Origin: Streptomyces roseoviridis | Lineage (GTDB): Bacteria > Actinomycetota > Actinomycetes > Streptomycetales > Streptomycetaceae | Reading direction: 5' to 3' | DNA: 64,000 nt | Assembly: GCF_039535235.1 (NCBI RefSeq) | Contig: NZ_BAAAWU010000001.1 | Coordinates: 7,009,001-7,073,000 of the forward strand | The notes under the pieces: model-generated | Databases searched by the model: none | Seen by the model: only the letters and a program-made list of their open reading frames with translations | What the model was told of the DNA's origin: nothing | Made by a program: the position numbers and the translations under genes | Shown: piece after piece, positions 44,280 to 52,796 of the stretch | Layout: each line of letters begins with the position of its first letter | How positions within the stretch are numbered: the first letter of the stretch is position 1

Positions 44280-45863
44280 ATGCACGACGACGAGCAGCGC
44301 ACCGCCGATCTGGTCGAGGCGGCTCGGGCGGGTGACGCGCGCGCCCGGGACGCGCTCGTACGCGGCTGCCTGCCGCTCGTCTACAACATCGTCGGCCGCG
44401 CCCTCGACGGCCACGCCGACGTCGACGACGTCGTCCAGGACACGATGGTCCGCGCCCTCGACGGCCTCACCGGACTGCGCGACCCGGCCCGGTTCCGCTC
44501 CTGGCTCGTCGCCATCGCCATGAACCGGATACGGCACCGCTGGCAGCAACGCCGGCACGCGCCGCGGCCCGGCCTCGACCACGCCGCCGCGCTCCCGGAC
44601 CCGGCCGGCGACTTCACCGGCCTCACCATCCTGCGCCTCGGACTCACCGGGCAGCGGCGCGAGGTGGCCGAGGCCACCCGTTGGCTCGACGAGGACGACC
44701 GGGAACTGCTCTCCCTGTGGTGGCTGGAGGCCGCCGGCGAACTCACCCGTGCCGAACTCGCCGCCGCCCTCGGCGTGCCGCCGCGGCACGCCGCCGTCCG
44801 CGTCCAGCGCATGAAGGCCCGCCTGGAGACCGGCCGCGCCGTCGTGCGGGCCCTCGCCGCCCTCCCGCGCTGCCCCGGACTCGCCGCGACGACCACCGCC
44901 TGGAACGGCCGCCCCTCCCCGCTCTGGCGCAAACGCCTGGCCCGCCATCTGGACACCTGCCCCCGCTGCACCACCGCCCGCACCGACCTGACCCCGCCCG
45001 AGGGCCTCCTCGCGGGCCTGGCCCTCGTTCCCCCGCTCATGGCGTGGGCGGGGCAGGGAGCCGGGGGAGCGGCCGTGGAGACGGTCGCGTGGGCGGGCGA
45101 GCCGGGGACCCAGGCATGGCCTGGCGGCCCGCAGGCGCCCACGGGCGGGGCCGGGCAGGACGAGGCGGCGACGCTCCCGCCCGACACCTGGCCGGGGCAC
45201 GGCGGCTCCGACGGGCCGCCTGACGGCGGGGCCGCCGCCGGCACCGCCGCCACACCCTATGGCGCGGCACGGGTGTGGGGAGCCGCAGCGGTGGTCGTCG
45301 GGGTGCTCGGGGCGCTCGTCCTGCTGGTGCCGGAGGACCCGGTCGAGCGGAGCCGGCTGCGCGAGCGCGTCGCCACCGCGCCCACCGGCGCGGCACCGTC
45401 CACCACCGCGCCCACCACCGCGCCCGCGCCGGCGCCGACACCCTCGCCGCGGCCCGCCCGGAGCCGGACTCCGGAGCCGAGCCGCGAGGAACGGGTGACC
45501 CTCCTGGTCAACCGGCACCGCGCCGAGGCGGGATGCGGCCCGCTGCGCTCCGACCCGGAGCTCGTCGCGGTGGCCCGCGCGTACGGCGCGGTCATGGTGG
45601 AGCGGGACCACTACGGGCACCACGGCCCCGACGGGACGGACCCCGGCACCCGGATGGCGGACGGCGGCTACGCCTGGAGCGCCTGGGCGGAGAACCTGGC
45701 CCGCGGGCAGTCCGAGCCCGAGTCCGTCGTGGCGGACTGGATGGCCGACCCGCCGCACCGGGCCAACCTGCTGGACTGCCGGTTCCGGGACACCGGCGTC
45801 GCCGCCGTGCGCGGGCCCGGCGGCACGGTCTGGGTGCAGGAACTCGCCGCCCCGCTCGGCTGA
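44280..45863 (+). CDS. ECF sigma factor fused to a membrane helix and extracellular CAP/SCP domain
   Basis: 527 residues in one uninterrupted frame. Residues about 10-80 are sigma-70 region 2 (DGHADVDDVVQDTMVRALDG, then RFRSWLVAIAMNRI). About 125-190 correspond to region 4 (RELLSLWWLEAAGELTRAEL, AAALGVPPRHAAVRVQRMKA). A HLDTCPRC segment near 222 recalls an anti-sigma zinc finger. After a Gly/Pro-rich stretch, one membrane helix (about 330-349, AAAVVVGVLGALVLLV) and a Ser/Thr/Pro linker lead to a CAP domain (about 407-527: LLVNRHRAEAGCGPLRSDPE, WAENLARGQ, WMADPPHRANLLDCRFRDTG). The sigma part would be cytoplasmic and the CAP part outside. Such ECF-CAP fusions suggest a one-protein surface sensor needing cleavage or tethered action (inference). 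Confidence 0.92.
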   Translation: MHDDEQRTADLVEAARAGDARARDALVRGCLPLVYNIVGRALDGHADVDDVVQDTMVRALDGLTGLRDPARFRSWLVAIAMNRIRHRWQQRRHAPRPGLDHAAALPDPAGDFTGLTILRLGLTGQRREVAEATRWLDEDDRELLSLWWLEAAGELTRAELAAALGVPPRHAAVRVQRMKARLETGRAVVRALAALPRCPGLAATTTAWNGRPSPLWRKRLARHLDTCPRCTTARTDLTPPEGLLAGLALVPPLMAWAGQGAGGAAVETVAWAGEPGTQAWPGGPQAPTGGAGQDEAATLPPDTWPGHGGSDGPPDGGAAAGTAATPYGAARVWGAAAVVVGVLGALVLLVPEDPVERSRLRERVATAPTGAAPSTTAPTTAPAPAPTPSPRPARSRTPEPSREERVTLLVNRHRAEAGCGPLRSDPELVAVARAYGAVMVERDHYGHHGPDGTDPGTRMADGGYAWSAWAENLARGQSEPESVVADWMADPPHRANLLDCRFRDTGVAAVRGPGGTVWVQELAAPLG

Positions 45864-45884
45864 CCGGGCGGGGCGAGGCCGGAT

Positions 45885-45902
45885 CCGGCGGCCGGCCGCC
45901 GG
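45885..45902. terminator. Palindrome between convergent CAP genes
   Basis: 18-base palindrome CCGGCGGCCGGCCGCCGG, 22 bases after the sigma-CAP stop and 20 bases from the end of the minus-strand CAP gene. No loop, so terminator activity is uncertain. Confidence 0.4.
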
Positions 45903-45921
45903 TGCTTCCGCGTCCGGCGCC

Positions 45922-46530
45922 TCAGCGTCTCGTCGCGAAGTCCTGCACCCACCAGGGGCCGCCCCCGGAGAGGTTCACGCCCACGCCCACGTCCTCGAAC
46001 GCGCAGTTGAGGATGTTCTTGCGGTGGGCGTCGCTGTCCATCCACTCCGCCACCGCCTCGGCGGGCGTCCGCGGCCCGCGGTGGATGTTCTCGCCCCACG
46101 ACGACCACCTGTAGCCGGCCGCGGTGATCCGGTCGCCCGCGTTCTGCCCGTTCTGGCTGTCGTGGGCGTAGTGGCCCCGGGCCGCCATGTCGTCGGCGTG
46201 GCCCTGAGCCGCCTCCCGGAGTCTCGGATCGGACCGCAGCGGATCGCATCCCGCCCGCCTCCGCTCGATGTTGGCGAGCGTGACCACCTGGCCGACGTAC
46301 CGCGCCACCGTGTCGGCGGCCCGTGGCTCCGCCGGAGGGGTGCCCGCGCCGGCCGGCGTGCCGGAGGTGACCACGTACACCCCGGTTATCACCGTGACCG
46401 CCGCCGCCACCGTGCCGGCCACGGTGAGCGCCGTGCGGAACGACGGCCTCCGCCGGTCGTCACCGCCTCCTCCGCGGGGCCTCGCCCAGGGCCGCTTCCG
46501 CCGATTCGCTTCGTACGCCTCGTGCTGCAT
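45922..46530 (-). CDS. Membrane-anchored CAP/SCP-domain protein
   Basis: 202 residues. A basic N-terminus and one membrane helix (about 36-57, TALTVAGTVAAAVTVITGVY) precede a CAP domain (about 80-202). Its residues (LANIERRRAGCDPLRSDPRL, GHYAHDSQNGQNAGDR, SSWGENIHRG, WMDSDAHRKNILNCAFEDVG) carry the two His and two Glu-type positions seen in CAP folds. CAP proteins of this form in actinomycetes are extracellular with unknown activity. ATG 46530 has AGGAG five bases upstream. Its CAP domain is clearly similar to that of the convergent sigma-CAP protein, suggesting duplication or functional pairing. Confidence 0.9.
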   Translation of the reverse strand: MQHEAYEANRRKRPWARPRGGGGDDRRRPSFRTALTVAGTVAAAVTVITGVYVVTSGTPAGAGTPPAEPRAADTVARYVGQVVTLANIERRRAGCDPLRSDPRLREAAQGHADDMAARGHYAHDSQNGQNAGDRITAAGYRWSSWGENIHRGPRTPAEAVAEWMDSDAHRKNILNCAFEDVGVGVNLSGGGPWWVQDFATRR

Positions 46531-46609
46531 GGAGCTCCTCTCCTCGGGGCCGCCGGCCCTCCGGCGCGGCGAGATGACTATCCGGCCCCGGAGAGCGCGA
46601 CACTCCTCG

Positions 46610-47497
46610 TCAATCCTGTGCGTCAACCTCGTGCGGCACCACCGCGACCGGGCAGGGCGCCAGGTGCAGTGCCGCGTGCGCCACCGAACCGATCCGCGCG
46701 CCGAGTGCGCCGCGCTGCGCCCGCCGGCCCACCACGAGCAGTTGCGCGCCACCGGCCCCGGAGAGCAGCACCTGCCCGGCGCTGCCCAGCTCCACGTGCT
46801 CGGTCACCGGGACCTCCGGGTAGCGCTCCCGCCACGGGGCGAGCGCCTCGCGCAGCGCCTTCTCCTCGTACGGGACGAGCCCGCCGGCCTCGTCCGCGAG
46901 GCGCAGGGAGGCCGGGCTGTACGCGAAGAGCGGCGGCAGGCTCCAGGCCCGCACGGCCCGGACCGGCGCCCCGCGGGCCACGGCCGTCTCGAAGGCGAAG
47001 CGCAGGGCGGGCGCGCTGTCCTCGGGGCTGCCGTGCTGGCCCACGAGGACCTCTCCGACGGGCGGTTCGGCCGGTGCGCCGTCGCGGGCGCGGACCGCCA
47101 CCACCGGCACGGTGGACCCGGCGATGACCTGCTGTCCGTAGGAGCCGAGCAGGAAGCCGGTCACGGCGCCGTGACCGCGTGACCCGACCGCGAGCAACTC
47201 GGCCCGGCGTACGGTGCCGAGGAGGGCGGCCACCGGTGTGTCGCCGATGACCTCGGCGCTCAGGCCGACTTCCGGATAGCGGTCGGCGAGCGTCGACTCG
47301 GCCTCGCGCAGCACGTCGCGGGCGGCCTGCTGCTGGGCCGTGGGGTCCTGGAGCAGCGGCAGGTCGAGCGGTTCCCAGCGCCAGGCGTGCACCAGGCGCA
47401 GCGGCAGCCCGCGGTGCCCCGCCTCGCGTGCGGCCCAGTCGGCCGCCGCGAGGCTCTCCGGGGAACCGTCCACTCCCGCGACGATCTCACGACTCAT
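46610..47497 (-). CDS. Universal stress protein, two UspA domains
   Basis: 295 residues, tandem UspA folds (about 1-140 and 150-295). Domain 1 begins IVAGVDGSPESLAAADWAAR and carries the ATP-binding GSRGHGAVTGFLLGSYGQQV type loop. Domain 2 carries VGRRAQRGALGARIGSVAHA. Such double USPs bind ATP and are induced by stress or hypoxia in actinobacteria. ATG 47497; 79 bases upstream of, and codirectional with, the CAP-protein gene, so they may share a transcript. Confidence 0.93.
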   Translation of the reverse strand: MSREIVAGVDGSPESLAAADWAAREAGHRGLPLRLVHAWRWEPLDLPLLQDPTAQQQAARDVLREAESTLADRYPEVGLSAEVIGDTPVAALLGTVRRAELLAVGSRGHGAVTGFLLGSYGQQVIAGSTVPVVAVRARDGAPAEPPVGEVLVGQHGSPEDSAPALRFAFETAVARGAPVRAVRAWSLPPLFAYSPASLRLADEAGGLVPYEEKALREALAPWRERYPEVPVTEHVELGSAGQVLLSGAGGAQLLVVGRRAQRGALGARIGSVAHAALHLAPCPVAVVPHEVDAQD

Positions 47498-47824
47498 CAG
47501 ACTGCCTCCGTCGGTGCGGCATCGGGCCCGGTGTGCCGGCCCCGCCGGGCGTCGCCCTGCCGGGATGCGGGCCTCGGACGTCGGCCCCGCCGGGTGTCGG
47601 CCGGGCCGGGTGGCGGCGCCCCGGGTGTCGGCCGGACCCGGGTGTCGCCCCTGCCGGGCGTCGGGCCTTCGGTGCCGGGACCCGGTGCCGGGCCCGCCGG
47701 GCGGCAGGCCCTCTGGAGTGCCTCGCCTCCCGCCGGTGGCGCTGGGGCCGTCGCGGGGCAGGCCCGGACGGCCCTTCCACCGTAGCCGTACGGGCCGAGT
47801 CGCCGCAGGGCACGGAGGCTCCGA
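47498..47824. repeat. GC-rich repeats, no gene
   Basis: 327 bases of imperfect CCGGGTGTCGGCC/GGGCGTCGG-type repeats between the USP gene and the acyl-CoA dehydrogenase-like gene. Open frames are Pro/Gly/Arg-rich and judged spurious. The USP promoter should lie at the left edge. Confidence 0.5.
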
Positions 47825-49273
47825 CTAGACCGGCAGGGTGAGTCCGGCGCGGGTGCCGTTGAGGTAGTGGTCGCCGATGTCGCGGAGCCGGTGGTCGGGC
47901 GCCACCGGCGCGGTCAGGGTCCGGGCGTTGCGCCAGAAGCGGTCGAGACCGGGACCGCTGCCGTGGGGGCCGGGCACCGCCGCGGGGTCCGTCAGCTCCA
48001 GGACGCGGGTGGTGATGTCCAGTGCCGCCCGGCCGACGACCGTCTCCGCCGCGGCGACGAGGACGGCGATGTCGGTCCCGTCCTCGACGTCGAGGGCCCG
48101 TCCCGCGAGCAGGCGGTCTTCCAGGGCGGCCGTGGCGCGGTCGACGACCGCGGCGGCGGCGTGCGCGGCCGTGGCCGACTCCCCGTACGCGAGCAGGAGG
48201 AACGGATCGTCGCCGCTCGCGGCCCGGGTGGCCCGGCTGACGTCACGGGCCTCGGCCAACGCTCCCTCGGCGATGCCGAGCGCGACGTGGACCAGCAGTA
48301 ACCGCAGGGCGATCGGCGCCGGGGCGGTCGGACACGGGGCGAGAGCGAGCTCGTCCTGGGGGAGCGCGCCGAGGACGTCGCCGGCGGCTATCGGCACCTG
48401 GTCGAACGTGACGGTGCCCGCGCCGGAGAGGCGCTGGCCCACCCGTTCGGCGTGCGGCTCCGTGAACACGGCCGGATGCGCCGGGTCCACGAGGACGAGC
48501 AGGGGTTCGCCCGTCTGCGTACAGCGGGCGGGGACGACCAGCCGGTCGGCGACCGTCACGCCGGAGGCGAAGGCGCGGCGCCCGTCGAGGACGTAGGCGC
48601 CGCCGCCGGCCGGCGTGAGAACCGGCCCGGACGTCGCCACGACCGGCCCGGACGGCGCCACGACCGGCCCGGACGGCGGGAGAATCGATTCGCTGCGTCG
48701 GTTCTGTCGGTTGTGTCGGTTCGACGTGCTCGACCCGCTCGACTCACTCGACCCGCTCCGCCCGTTCGGGGCGGCGGGGCCGGTGGCGTCGGTCCGCGTG
48801 CCCGGCGGCTCGATCGCGCCCGCGAGCAGCCACCGCTCCTCGGCGGCGCGGGTCCCGAGGTCGAACGGGCCGGCCGCGGGGCCGAGGAAGCGCGTCGTCC
48901 ACGCCAGGACGCAGTGGTGGGCGAGGAGTTCGCCGATCGAGCCGTCGGCCGCGGAGATCTCCCGGATCACCCCGCAGGCGGTGCGCCAGCCGGCGCCGCG
49001 CCCGCCGGGGCCCGGCGGGGTGAGCAGGGCGGGCAGTCCGGCCTCCTGGAGCCGGGCGACCTCGTCGAGCGGGGCCTTGCCTGCCCGGTCCCGGACCAGG
49101 GCGTCCACGGCGAGGTCGTCCGCGAGCTCGCGTACGACGCGGGGCCACATCTCGTCGTCGGCCGGGCGGTCCGCCGACCGGCCGACCGGGCCTCGGACCT
49201 GGCCGGAGGTGGGGCGCTGAGCTGGCTTCTTCGGCGTTCTCACGGCACCTCGCATCTTTCCCAGTATCCCCAT
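47825..49273 (-). CDS. Acyl-CoA dehydrogenase-fold flavoprotein (DszC/SfnC-like)
   Basis: 482 residues. The N-terminal helical part (MWPRVVRELADDLAVDALVR, RLQEAGLPALLTPPGPGGRG, ISAADGSIGELLAHHCVLAW), the central GGAYVLDGRRAFASGV strand block and the C-terminal helices (LVHVALGIAEGALAEARDVS, DRFWRNARTLTAP) match DszC-type flavin monooxygenases within the acyl-CoA dehydrogenase superfamily. The HHxxW-type residues and the late RNARTL motif distinguish them from true dehydrogenases. These enzymes oxidise sulfides or sulfones with FMNH2. A Ser/Arg/Pro-rich insertion (about 200-260) is unusual. ATG 49273 has no clear ribosome site. The Rrf2 gene lies 131 bases upstream on the same strand. Confidence 0.82.
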   Translation of the reverse strand: MGILGKMRGAVRTPKKPAQRPTSGQVRGPVGRSADRPADDEMWPRVVRELADDLAVDALVRDRAGKAPLDEVARLQEAGLPALLTPPGPGGRGAGWRTACGVIREISAADGSIGELLAHHCVLAWTTRFLGPAAGPFDLGTRAAEERWLLAGAIEPPGTRTDATGPAAPNGRSGSSESSGSSTSNRHNRQNRRSESILPPSGPVVAPSGPVVATSGPVLTPAGGGAYVLDGRRAFASGVTVADRLVVPARCTQTGEPLLVLVDPAHPAVFTEPHAERVGQRLSGAGTVTFDQVPIAAGDVLGALPQDELALAPCPTAPAPIALRLLLVHVALGIAEGALAEARDVSRATRAASGDDPFLLLAYGESATAAHAAAAVVDRATAALEDRLLAGRALDVEDGTDIAVLVAAAETVVGRAALDITTRVLELTDPAAVPGPHGSGPGLDRFWRNARTLTAPVAPDHRLRDIGDHYLNGTRAGLTLPV

Positions 49274-49404
49274 TGGAATAGTAGGGATAGTGGCAGAGGG
49301 GTGCGGGCCTCCCCAAGGGGCGTCCACATGGCGGACCTTGAGTGCCCGACAGGCGGAACGGGAAGCCGGGGGAGGGGACGGGACCGACGGATGGGCGCCG
49401 CCGG

Positions 49405-49863
49405 TCAGGGGTTGGTCCAGGCCTCCGGGTCCTCGGCGAGCGCCACGATCTCCGGCGGCAGCTTCGCCGTGGCCACCTCGGCCAGCGAGACCCCGTCGAG
49501 CACATGGCGTACGTTCGCCCGCAGCGCGACCCACAGGGTGAGCAGGGACTCGGCCGGGCCGGTGTACGACAGCTCCGGCGGCCGGACGCCCCGGACCGAC
49601 ACCAACGGCCCCTCCACGCAGCGGATCACGTCGGCCACCGAGATCTCCTCGGCCGGCCTCGCCAGCCAGTACCCGCCGTTCCCGCCGCGCTGGCTCTGCA
49701 CCAGGCCGCCCTTGCGCATGTCGCCCAGGATGCCCTCCAGGAACTTGTGGGAGATCCCCTGGCAGTCGGCGATGACCTCGGCCTTCACCGGCCCGGACTC
49801 CCGGGCCGACGCGAGCTGGAGGGCGGCCCGCACCGCGTAGTCGGCCCTGGCTGAAATGCGCAT
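49405..49863 (-). CDS. Rrf2-family transcriptional regulator
   Basis: 152 residues. Winged helix near the start (ARADYAVRAALQLASARESG, ISHKFLEGILGDMRKGGLVQ, SQRGGNGGYWLARP) typical of Rrf2/IscR/CymR proteins. The three clustered cysteines that bind an iron-sulfur cluster in IscR and NsrR are absent, so it is more like CymR, which acts in cysteine and sulfur control. ATG 49863; the TTATGCAT/GCGCATACGCGC region just upstream may be its operator. It precedes the DszC-like gene and faces away from the sulfur-type leader peptide, fitting a sulfur-responsive role (inferred). Confidence 0.9.
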   Translation of the reverse strand: MRISARADYAVRAALQLASARESGPVKAEVIADCQGISHKFLEGILGDMRKGGLVQSQRGGNGGYWLARPAEEISVADVIRCVEGPLVSVRGVRPPELSYTGPAESLLTLWVALRANVRHVLDGVSLAEVATAKLPPEIVALAEDPEAWTNP

Positions 49864-49961
49864 ACGCGCATTATGCATTCGCGCCCCGTCCGCGCCCTTG
49901 ACGAGGGGCGCCGCCGATCCCACACTCGGGGACGGGAAACCGAGCGAACAGGTAGGGAACC

Positions 49962-50078
49962 ATGGGAGCCGCCATCACCGCCGCACCGGACACGGCCCCC
50001 GCCCTCCGGCTGCCGCGCTCCCTGCCGCTCACCTCCCGCCGCCACATCGACCTGCTGCGGGTCTGCAGCGCGGCCTGA
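49962..50078 (+). CDS. Sulfur-type leader peptide ('RRHIDL' family)
   Basis: 38 residues ending LTSRRHIDLLRVCSAA. Streptomyces short peptides with the RRHIDLxRVxS core and a nearby Cys codon precede genes of cysteine biosynthesis and sulfonate use, and are thought to act as cysteine-responsive attenuators. ATG 49962 is 101 bases from the divergent Rrf2 start, with GTAGGGAACC upstream. The GST-like gene starts 330 bases later, and GC-rich repeats able to form stems lie between them. Confidence 0.75.
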   Translation: MGAAITAAPDTAPALRLPRSLPLTSRRHIDLLRVCSAA

Positions 50079-50408
50079 CGCCGCGTCCCGCCGTCGTACG
50101 GCTCGGGCGACGATCCGGCCGTCCGGCACGTCGTACGGCTCCGGCGACCGTCCCGCCGTCCGGCTCGGCGTACGGCTCCGGCGACGATCCAGCCGTCCGG
50201 CTCCGCCGTGCGCCACGCTCCCGTCCTGCGGGTGGGGCGAGCCGCGCGACCCGTCCCGTCCCGACCAGCCTCTCGTACGGCTCCGTCCGGACGAGCCCCC
50301 GCCCCGCGGCTCCACCCGCACTCTTCCCATACCTCTGCTGCCTCCGGGCGTACGGCGTCTCGCCACCGTACCGATCCGCGAGCCGGCACCGAGCACCCAG
50401 GGAGAACC
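50079..50408. promoter_or_regulatory. Repeat-rich leader region, possible attenuator
   Basis: Between the leader peptide and the GST-like gene. From 50088 to 50203 three units of about 36 bases repeat the sequence CGTACGGCTCCGGCGAC, with CCGTCCGGC. Each has self-complementary CGTACG and could pair alternatively. Attenuation is inferred from the leader peptide, not shown. Confidence 0.4.
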
Positions 50409-51273
50409 ATGTCCGTCGTCACCTCCGTCGTCCCGGCCGCCGTCGGCGCCGCCCCCGCGTTCCGCGGCCGCATCGGCCGTGACGTGCGCAGCGGCCACTA
50501 CCCCGTCCCGCACCGGTACCGCCTCCATCTGGCACCCGCCGACCCCGGATGTCTGGCCGTGGCCGTGACCCACAGCCTGCTCGGCCTCGACGACACGCTC
50601 CCGCTGGCCGTCCTGCCCGCCCTCCCCGACACGCCCGACGGCGGCTACGCCCGCTTGCGTCCGCTGTACGAGGCCAGCGCCCACCTCTACCGGGGCCCGG
50701 CCGCCGCACCCGTCCTCAGCGACGGCTGGACCGGCCGGATCGTCTCCACCCACGTGCCCGACATCCTGCGCGACCTGGCCCTGCGCTTCGGCGGCGACGG
50801 GCCCGAACTCCTCCCCGAGGACCGGCAGGACGAGATCCGGGCCCTCGCCGACCTGTGTGAACGCAGCGTCAACGGCGCCGCCCAGCGTGCCGGCGAGCTC
50901 GGCCTCGACGACACCGCCGCCCACGAGGACCCGCTCACGGTGCTCTTCGCGGCGCTCGGCTCCTTGGAGCGGCGTCTCGACCGTCGTCCGTACGTCCTCG
51001 GCGACGCGCCCACGGCCCGCCGACGTCACCGTCTGGGTCACCCTCGTCCAGCTGGACACCGTCCACCGCTGGCACCTGGACGCCGCCGCCATGGAGCGGG
51101 TCGCCGGGTACACCGCGCTGTGGGCCTACGCCGGACGGCTCGCCGCGCACCCCGCGTTCGGCCGCCACCTCGACGTCGACGCCCTGCTCGCCCGGCACCG
51201 GGCCCACTGCCGGGGCCGGGAGGCCGCGGGTGCCGCCATGCGGATCGTGGACTGGTCCGCCGCACGCGGCTGA
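50409..51273 (+). pseudogene. GST-like protein (Xi-class/YqjG-like), single-base frameshift
   Basis: Frame 1 runs from ATG 50409 (GGGAG four bases upstream) through FRGRIGRDVRSGHYPVPHRY, the STHVPDILRDLALRFGGDG block and LDRRPYVLGDAPTA (about 51020). It continues in another frame with ADVTVWVTLVQLDTVHRWHL, GYTALWAYAGRLAAHPAFG to 51273. One extra C in GCCCGCC explains the break. The order of blocks is that of glutathionyl-hydroquinone reductases, but the usual CPWA active site is replaced by DPGCLAVAVTHSLLG. It may be inactive as a GST or use mycothiol. The leader peptide upstream suggests control by sulfur supply. Confidence 0.82.
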
Positions 51274-51356
51274 CCGGGGACGGCCGGCGCCCCCGACCCG
51301 ACCGCAGGGCCGGACGTGACCACGGCTCAGGTGACGGCCACCGCTCGGGTCACGGT

Positions 51357-52394
51357 TCAGCCGAACCGGCGGCCCGTCAGCGGATCCGTGGCGTCCCCGC
51401 CACCCGCGCGGACGCCGCGCAGAAACGCCTCCAGGGCCTCCACCGAGGACCTGGACGGCGTCCATTCCAGCTCCCGCCGCGCCCGCTCCGTGGCCATCAC
51501 CGGCAGCCGGAGCACCGCGTCGAAGAGATCCGGCGACGCCGGAGCCACCCGCATCCGCCAGGCCGCCGAGAGCACCCCGCGGACAGCGGCGGCGGGCACC
51601 TTCACCGGCCGCGCGTCGAGCAGCGCGGCCAGCGTGCCCACGTCCACCACCGGGTCCGCCGCCAGATTGAACGCTCCGCGCACCTCCCGCAGCAGCGCCG
51701 ACCGGTAGGCCTCCACCGCGTCGTCCGTGTGCAGGGCCTGGAAACGCAGCCCCGCGAGTTCGGGGACGAGCGGAATCAACTCCGGACGGAACAGCTGACC
51801 GGGCAGCCAGCGACCCGCGAAGATCCGCCGCTGCTCGCTCGCCGACTCCTCCTTGAACATGAAGCCCGGCCGCATCCGCACCACCCTGGTCGTCGGGTGG
51901 TCGCGCTCGAACGTGTCCAGCAGCCGTTCCACGTACGCCTTCTCACGGGTGTACGCGGCACCCGGCCAGCCGTGGGTCGGCCAGGACTCCGACACCGGCG
52001 CGCCGTTCCCCGGCCCGGGGGAGTAGGCACCGACCGACGAGCCGTACACCAGGACCGGGACCCGCGCCGCCCCGACCGCCTCGAAGAGCCGCACCGAGCC
52101 GAGCACATTGCTCCGCCAGGTCGTCACCGGATCGTGTGTCGGCTGGAAGCGCCACGCCAGGTGGACCACCGCGTCGGCGTCCGCCACGTACTGGGCGAGC
52201 CGCGCCTCGTCGCCGTCCAGCGACAGGTCCACCTCCGCCCACTCGGTCTTCTCCAGGGTCAGACCGGGCCTGCGACGCGCCAGGCCGAGCACGGACGCGA
52301 CCCTGGGCTCCCGCGCCAGGGCGCGGACCAGGCTCGTCCCGACGTTGCCCGTGGCACCGGTGACGACGACGCGCATCCGCTCACTGGGGTTCAT
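51357..52394 (-). CDS. NAD-dependent epimerase/dehydratase family protein (SDR)
   Basis: 345 residues. Rossmann motif RVVVTGATGNVGTSLVRALA (GxxGxxG), VVHLAWRF, LVYGSSVGAYSPG and the catalytic YTREK tetrad (Y-x3-K) mark an extended SDR. Substrate unknown; similar Streptomyces genes are annotated as NAD-dependent epimerases. Start ATG 52394; ATG 52412 and 52376 are also in frame, and none has a strong ribosome site. Confidence 0.88.
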   Translation of the reverse strand: MNPSERMRVVVTGATGNVGTSLVRALAREPRVASVLGLARRRPGLTLEKTEWAEVDLSLDGDEARLAQYVADADAVVHLAWRFQPTHDPVTTWRSNVLGSVRLFEAVGAARVPVLVYGSSVGAYSPGPGNGAPVSESWPTHGWPGAAYTREKAYVERLLDTFERDHPTTRVVRMRPGFMFKEESASEQRRIFAGRWLPGQLFRPELIPLVPELAGLRFQALHTDDAVEAYRSALLREVRGAFNLAADPVVDVGTLAALLDARPVKVPAAAVRGVLSAAWRMRVAPASPDLFDAVLRLPVMATERARRELEWTPSRSSVEALEAFLRGVRAGGGDATDPLTGRRFG

Positions 52395-52538
52395 GTCTCG
52401 ACGATCCGCCATCACCGCCCCTGCCGCACGCGGGGAGAGCCGGGCCGGACACGGAGCGTAGCGCTGTGGGTCGCGCTTGTGAGCATGTGCACCCACCATG
52501 GTGGCACCGGGGGGCCAGGCCATGACCAGGAGGAACGC

Positions 52539-52796
52539 ATGCTGCTCCCCGACCGCAACACGATCGCCCGCCTGCTGCGGAACTTCCGCGCCCAGGAACG
52601 ACACGTCCTGGCCAGGCCGCACGATCTGGCGGCCCGCAGGAGGTTCGAGGACACCGCGTACACGCTGTGCGTCCTCATGGGGGAGCGGACGGCCCGCCAG
52701 GCCGTCCTGGCCGCCGAACGCTACACCGCCGAACCGGCCGGCGCCCGCGTCCAGGTGTGCGGTTCGTCGCGCACCGGCGGGGTACCCGCCGAATAG
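52539..52796 (+). CDS. DUF5133 family protein
   Basis: 85 residues. LLPDRNTIARLLRNFRAQER, then RRRFEDTAYTLCVLMGERTA, is the pattern of DUF5133 proteins, small and specific to Streptomyces, with no known role. ATG 52539 is preceded by AGGAGG at the ideal six-base distance. The gene is short and intact. Confidence 0.82.
   Translation: MLLPDRNTIARLLRNFRAQERHVLARPHDLAARRRFEDTAYTLCVLMGERTARQAVLAAERYTAEPAGARVQVCGSSRTGGVPAE

Noticed and set aside
44280..45863. That the sigma-CAP fusion is an assembly or frameshift artefact
   Set aside because: The frame is continuous with sensible linker and membrane helix; no frame change is needed to join the domains. Kept as a real fusion.
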